From the NCBI GenBank assembly GCA_018136815.1, contig JADDIW010000023.1, positions 1 to 36,068 on the forward strand: 36,068 nucleotides of DNA, written 5' to 3'. Positions 30,340-36,068 of this stretch are shown in pieces (the stretch's first letter is position 1; every line of letters begins with the position of its first letter). The stretch comes from Isochrysis galbana. Its lineage: Eukaryota > Haptophyta > Isochrysidales > Isochrysidaceae. Below the pieces are notes generated by a model that saw only the letters and a list, made by a program, of their open reading frames with translations, was not told the DNA's origin and ran no database searches. A program made the translations under genes and the position numbers.

Positions 30340-30533
30340 TCTCTGAGCTCTGAGCGGTCGGTGCGTGCTTCATCGCTCAAAAACAATGGTTTGTCGGCCT
30401 CTACATAGTTCAAAATAGCCGCTAGCATGGCCGACAATGTCACTCCCGGCTCCACATCTCCAACGACTATCCGACATAATTGACGACAGTCATAGGCATA
30501 GACTAGTGTCGATGCCAAGGTCTCACAAGGCAA
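30324..30533 (-). CDS. short ORF between the SLOG-SLATT gene and copy E
   Basis: A 69-codon frame from ATG 30533 reads as balanced protein sequence (CRIVVGDVEPGVTLSAMLAA, VEADKPLFLSDEARTDRSE) and stops inside the terminal hairpin of copy E. It could be a gene end interrupted by that insertion, part of the element, or 3' UTR of the upstream gene. Not recognised. Confidence 0.25.
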   Translation of the reverse strand: MPCETLASTLVYAYDCRQLCRIVVGDVEPGVTLSAMLAAILNYVEADKPLFLSDEARTDRSELRDRLFV

Positions 30534-30548
30534 CGAACGCGGGTGATG

Positions 30549-33500
30549 TCAAGTGCTTCCGGCGGGTGCAGTCGACTCTCGTGGTTTTGAGCCCGTGGCA
30601 CTGCTAGCGTTAGTTGTGGCGTCTAGAGAGACTCCACCTTCCGCAGAATTGTCATTATCGCCGCTCCTCGTTGCAGCAAGCGCGCCCGCCGCAAAAGCAG
30701 CATGCCTTGCAACGATGGCATTCTCGCACATGTCCACGAGTCTGTCCTTGCCTTCACGTGACCGCCGCTCAACAAGAGAGAGCCCGTCCCACCATAACAA
30801 CGTGGTTTGGAGTGAGGCTTGTGCCATATTGCCCGATGCCAAGTTTTGCTCAAGCATGAAGTACTTGTCGAGATATTCTAGCATGGTGGTTATCGCAAGT
30901 GTCATCGGGACCCATTCGGAAAGTCGAGCACTTGACAGAATACCCCCTGCGGCCGAGGAGACGAGCGCGAGGATGACGAGGATCCAATGTGTCCAATACC
31001 TAATACGGGAAAGGGGGAGCGAGCGCGGTTGAAATAGTTTGTGCTCCAACGATTCCTGCAGAGTGAGACGAGACCTAGCGCGCGAGTCGCAATACTGTGT
31101 TTGGTTACTGCTAGGACCCGACTGGCAACGGGAATGCGTTCGAATCATACCGTGGCGGAGACTTCTTGGCGATTGAGGCGAGCTCGCGCACAACTCGCGT
31201 GTTGATGTACTCGTCGGCAGAGCAAACGCCCATGGTGATGCCGGCGATCTGAAGCATGCGCTTCTCGCGCTTCTTCGCACGCATGGCCGTCTTCAGCTTG
31301 CCAACGGCCTGCGCACGCTCGCGCGCCGCGACGTCACGCTCGCGTTCGAGGGTTTCGTCTACAGATTGAGAACTGAAGCCATTCGCCAAGCGGAGGGCCG
31401 CCGTGCGAGTGCGCGCAAGCACGCCCGCCCGCATCTCGCTCATCATGCAATTGAGGAAAAGCTCCTCGCACGTGTCGCTAAACTTCTTCCGATGGCTCTT
31501 CTTACCGCTATTACTTGCTGTAGTGCGATATCGTCCTGTCCGCGTACGGTAGCGAATGAGCTCTGACTCAATCGTCTTGGCGCAAAGGAAGGCGACGGCA
31601 AATCTGTCCATGGGCTTGTACATTGCAAAGAGCGAAGCAAATAGTGCCACCGTGATGGGCAGAACGATGGACGGGTAGTAAAAGTAATGAACCAAAGTTG
31701 CCATCCCGTTGTCCTCAACAATGCCACTCACAGTCACAAGCGATAAAGCCGAGAGTGAGAGCATGCGGTATATGACCTGCAGCACGGTGGCCTCCCACCA
31801 GTAGTTGCGTGCAGTCTTCTCTAGTTGTAGCTTCAGCATTAGGACGTGCAAGATTGCGCGCTCTTCGGCCATCTTGCCCCCGAGCTCGGGAGCCTCATCA
31901 AAGACGGTGGACATCACTTTAGTAATGCTGTCTTGCAATGTCTCTACCTTGACGAGGCTGCCGACTCCAAGGTTCACTATAAGCACTGCTTGCTTATTGA
32001 AGGTTTCTGGGAAATTCTGCAGAAGCATGACGGCACGCTCCTTCAACTGAGGCAATATGCCGACGCGGTCGACGAAGTGTTGCACAATTGCTAGCCGCTT
32101 GTCATTGGCACCGCCACTACCATGTGCACCGTGGCTGTCATGAGAACTGTAGAGCTGCACCGTGTCGACGAGAAACGTCTTGAGCGCCTTGGTATTCAGC
32201 CTCACCTTATTCGCCCCGAGCCTGAGCTGTTCCAGGGCGAACGGAGTATCGTGATCCTCCACCTTCGCAATCAATTTGGCGAGCGTATGCACGTGCTGCG
32301 CGAAGTCAAGGAGCGCTTTCCTCTCTCGTTTGTACGCGTCAGTCGCCTGGTTCACGGCGACTCGGTCGCCGCTCGCTCGTTTGAGTGCCAACCTATATTC
32401 GCGCTCGATGCGCTCCGCTTGCTCAACCGCCGAAAAGTGCCGTTTCATCTCGGACATTAATTGGGCGGATTGGAGTTTTGAACGCGCTTCCTCGAGCTTC
32501 TTGCCTCGGACCCCTCGGTGTTTCAGCTCCTCGAAGTGGTCCCACAAGCTGACAGCGTCGACCTTCTTGCTGTCGACATTTACTGTTCGCATAATCGTCA
32601 GCGCAGAGGCGTCGTTCGCCACAAACGGCGCGTCGTCGGACGGCTCAGCAGCGATGCCTATGTGATTCTCAAGGGCTTCAGCTGTACGAGTAGCTCCACG
32701 CGCAAGCAGGGCCGTCGTCAGAGCCGCATCGCCCGGTGCCTCGTAGAAGGGTGCCGGTGTGATCGAGGCAGTTGAGGACGTTGTCCTAGTGTGCACCTCG
32801 CTCCTCTTGCCCTCGCCTTTACGAGGTTTTTTCTGGGTGGATTTGTCTGCACCCACATCACGATCGGGGTGCATGATGGTCTCCATGTGCTCCTCGTAGA
32901 AGTCGACCACGTCCGCCAACACATCGGCCGCCTCACCCGTGCCCTTAAAGATGAAGAGCGGTTTGCCCTCTTGAATGCAACGCACAGCGTCCTCAAACAC
33001 ATTGTGCTCACCACCTGCGACAACAAGACCCGTCGGATACTCGAGAGAAAATTGGTGGACGAATTGATCAATCATCGCCTTATCCTCAAACACAAGAGCG
33101 TGGGTGCAGCTCGAGATGAGCCCACCCGGGAGTTCCAGCTTGCGTACGTGCCGGGCGTACTCAGCCTCAAAGGTTGTGATGCTTGAGGAGCAGCTGATAG
33201 TATGGTCAACCTCGCTCCGCAGCGAGTGAAGGTACTTCTTTCGCTTCTCGCCTTCGAATGGTTGCCCGGCAGGCTCAGCATACAAAAAGGCCGGTACACG
33301 ACGAGGGTCCAGCCCGAGGGCAGTGTCTGGATCACAACTGGCGAGGGACCTCATCGCTGCCTCTTGGGTTAGCGCAGCCGGGTGGTCGCTTACGTCGAGC
33401 TCCTCATTCAGCGTGGCCTGGGCGTCAATGCTCATCACCTTTTCGAGGGCGCGGGAGGCAAGGGGCATGCCCGAGGTATGGTGGCTCTCATCCTCCAGCT

Positions 33501-35344
33501 TTTGCTCAAGTTCATCAAGCTTGTTTTCTAGCTCTTCGATCTCGTGCTCGAGACGTTCGTGCTTATCGTCTGCGTTCTCCCTTGCTTCGGCCTCGCTCAC
33601 CTCTTTAGCCGTAACATTTCGGTGAGCTCGCTTGGCTCGATTTTCGGCCACCTATGTGTCAGGAGTCCAAAGGGATGGAGCGGTGTCTTCGGGTCTAAGT
33701 CCAGAGCACGTGCACGAGTACAGTACAAAATATCTGCAATACCAAGGCTTGGGAGCAAAGATGGCACGGATTGATTGTGGGCGTGCACAACGCGCCAGCT
33801 TATTCTATTGTGTACGTGAGAGAGGGGTCTTTGACGGCGCGCACCTGTTTGAAAGACTTTTCATCGTCGCGTATCATAACTAGATCAGCAAGCTCTGAGC
33901 GGAGCTCTTCGATGTGAGCATGGATTGACAGCTTCAACTGCTCGTGCGCGAGGCATGCCTTGACAGCCCGTTTGGCCCGTCCGACATCGAATTCCGGCAG
34001 TGTGACGGTTGCAAGGGCCTTCTCGAGGGTCAACTCGGCGTCCACACGGATGTCCTCCTCGTCGAGCTGGCTCCGAGCATCATCGCTCTGGTTTTGACTC
34101 TCCTCCGCCTCTGAAGGCACCTTGTGCGAGCGACCAACTGTATTCTCATCCTCACGGACTTCAGCCAAGGACATCAAGCCCGGTTGCGAGGTGCCATCGC
34201 CGGGCACATATTTGCCAATGGAAGGTTTCTTCTGTGAGCGGTGCGGCTTGCGCCGCTGAGCGGCCTTTTCGCGTATGATCTCCATCTGTGATAGCAGGCG
34301 AAGGCGCATCTGCTGCTGAAGATCAGCCCAGGACCCCCCAGCCCTTTCGAAGGCGGCCTGTGCCCTGAAGGCGAGCAAAGGCAACTTAAACTGCCGCTTG
34401 CACTCCACCCAAGCCTCCGGCGTCCATTGTCCAAGGTGCATCGTGTACAACATACTTGGCAGGGTAAAGGCCTCGAAAACTTCCTCCTCTCGCGGTCCCT
34501 GCTTCTGCAGAATCGTAAAATCTGACGCAGCAAAAAGGCCGAGTGCAACTGATCCGGGCTGAAGGCACTCACACGCGATCTCTGACAGGCGGTTGCCCTT
34601 GTATGGTGCAGGCAAAAGGAAGATGGTCTTGAGCTGACGGCCAGCTTCCGCAATCCCCGTGATGCAGTTGCGCAATTGCTCTTCAATCAGCCGCTTTTCG
34701 TGGTGCGCGGTGGGCGGTCTATTCAGTCGCTCTGCCGCCTCCATCACGTCCTCGTTTGCCCCTTCCAGCATCTCCTCAAATCTCTCACTGTGCTTTGACT
34801 TTGTGTGCAGCTCGCGTCTTTCGACAATCCATTGCACGAGGGCCTGGTTGGCCTCATCCTGGACATCTAGAGAGGGTGCCACGGCGTGCGACGGGCGGAA
34901 GCAGAACGAGAGGGACGGCTCCTCGATTCCCAGCGCGGTTAGGATAGCCTCCATCTGATTGGCATCGCTGAGCTGGCACCCCGCTTCGACAAACACAAAG
35001 TCGCGCTCCTTGGCATTGTCGACGAGGAAGCGGCCATGGAGCACGGCCGAGCCCACAGGAAGGTGGACCGATTGCCTGCTAGTTTCCTCCCTGCTCACAT
35101 ATAGTGGCTGGGGAGCTGGTCTGTGGGTTGTGCTCGATTCTCCGAGTGGGAAGGCCTCTGGCTCTGGCATCGCTCGGCTGCCGGGAAGTGGTGAGCCCAG
35201 CTCTTCTGATTCGTCGAGGTGGGGGGCGGGTCTGTGGCTTGTGCTGGACTGTTCGAGAGGGAGGAGCTCTGGCTCGGCGCTGCTGCTACCCGGTAGCGGC
35301 GAGGCCAGCTCTTCTGTTGGGTAGACTCTAGTGGAGCCCCCCAT
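30549..35344 (-). CDS. SLOG/LSDAT-like protein with two SLATT-like two-helix membrane modules
   Basis: Exons on the minus strand: 35344-33845, 33651-31151 and 31074-30549, giving 1508 residues. Introns 33652-33844 (GTGCGCGCC...CATAG, phase 0) and 31075-31150 (GTATGATT...GCTAG, phase 2) keep the frame. ATG 35344 is the first ATG; the frame is open upstream to 35455. Layout: two 38-residue Pro/Ser repeats near the N-terminus, then a large alpha-rich region, a coiled coil (about 530-555) and an LSDAT/SLOG-like core (about 683-755: TGLVVAGGEHNVFEDAV, then GKPLFIFKGTGEAADVLADV). The first membrane pair is about 1122-1178, followed by SLATT-typical ELIRYRTRTGRY. A second pair (about 1360-1405) is followed by LLWWDGLSLVERR. 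SLOG domains bind nucleotide-like ligands in TRPM channels and bacterial conflict systems; SLATT modules are thought to form membrane pores. A ligand-gated membrane effector or channel is the inference. Confidence 0.65.
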
Positions 35345-36068
35345 CCTGACGGTTTTGCCGACAGCACACTCAAAGTAGCAACGGACCCAGAGAGTGGGGT
35401 TGAGGGGGAAGGGAAAAAGAAAATCACGCGGGGCGTATAATTGCAGGGGTTTCACTCTTTCACTCCGATTTCACACCGAGGTTTCACTCCGCGTTTGACT
35501 TCAAACGGGGGGGGGGGGGGGGGGGTTGACCCTCATGTGCGTTGAACTCCGCCCCAGTGGGCGCGTGGAACAACTCTGGCGGGTTCCACTGTATTAACTA
35601 GTTCATCGCTCCGCTCTGCGCGAGCGATGGCGGTGCGCTTGCGCCCCGTAGGAGATTGATGCTTGTGAAGTGCCAAGTTCCCTCCCATGCTGGGTGCATT
35701 GATGGTAGGAGAGGTTCCCATCATGAGGAGGGCAGCTCAGCTTTGCATGCTGCGCAGAGAAATGGTGGCAACCTGTTTGGTGCCCGTGCTCATTCATCAC
35801 CCCGGCTTGGTTTGGATGAGCTGGATGGGCTTCCCCTTCTCTGAAAAAGTATCCCATCAAGCCATCCCCTCCCCCTCCCCCTCCCCCTCCCCCTTCTTCT
35901 CCTTCTCCTCCCCTCCCCCTTCCCTAGGCCCCCTTCTTCCCCTTCCCCTTCCCCTTCTCGCCCTCCCCGGCGGTCCATTCGAGGCGCCGCCTACTTACCA
36001 CCCCCCGCCCCGCCCTAAAAAAATAAACCTCCTCTCTACTTCATATCTTCCCACCGGCTTCCCGCCCC
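35345..36068. other. upstream region of the SLOG-SLATT gene with short repeats and homopolymers
   Basis: TTTCACTC occurs at 35450-35457, 35458-35465 and 35482-35489, with a TTTCACAC variant between, read as GAGTGAAA on the gene strand; it is a candidate promoter element cluster. A G19 run is at 35507-35525. About 35860-35970 is a CCCCCT/CTTCTC minisatellite. No gene is supported. Confidence 0.4.

Noticed and set aside
35860..35970. Regular CCCCCT units considered as a CRISPR-like or telomeric array
   Set aside because: No spacers and no telomere consensus; it is a simple pyrimidine minisatellite.

Overview
The window looks like nuclear DNA of a GC-rich, intron-rich microbial eukaryote. Evidence: short GT-AG introns (mostly 70-600 bp, several starting GTGCGCGC, one best read as GC-AG), a cilium-type SHIPPO protein, degenerate non-LTR retrotransposons, and long GA/CT, poly-G and poly-C tracts. 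A flagellated alga with a complex plastid, such as a haptophyte, would fit, but this is inference.

Layout. 180-3365 (+): the 3' part of an AGC kinase that appears fused to PAS-like, SnoaL-like and LOV modules. 3366-8713: retroelement territory. It holds a head-to-head inverted repeat (4155-5593) around LINE fragments, then a cleanly bounded element (5961-8698) with a 15-bp target-site duplication, carrying ORF1 and the C-terminal zinc-knuckle part of ORF2 but no reverse transcriptase core. 8859-10076 (-): a TPR-like protein with a C-terminal membrane segment. 10077-12914: simple-sequence DNA with G31 and C23 runs and a large CT tract. 12915-18021 (+): a 14-exon GH30 glucosylceramidase with a lectin-like insertion and a C-terminal membrane anchor. 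19199-19599: a MITE-like inverted-repeat element. 20780-22151 (+): a three-exon SHIPPO/ODF3-like gene. 23019-25060: an uncertain acidic ORF and GA/CT tracts. 24851-26799 (+): a four-exon YeeZ-like atypical SDR with an N-terminal signal. 27462-30339: three more LINE-family fragments, one with a 17-bp target-site duplication. 30549-35344 (-): a three-exon gene for a large SLOG/LSDAT-like protein with two SLATT-like two-helix membrane modules.

The cellular genes do not form an obvious pathway; gene order in such genomes is usually not operon-like. The retroelement fragments do belong together. Copies share a start block of hairpin, a spacer of a few bases, then ATGGAGCGCGC, and the hairpin stem differs between copies while pairing is kept. 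The most interesting items are the SLOG-SLATT protein, the kinase-PAS-SnoaL-LOV arrangement, the covarying terminal hairpins and the lectin inserted in the glucosylceramidase. All exon joins were made by eye from frame, splice dinucleotides and family motifs, and need transcript support.
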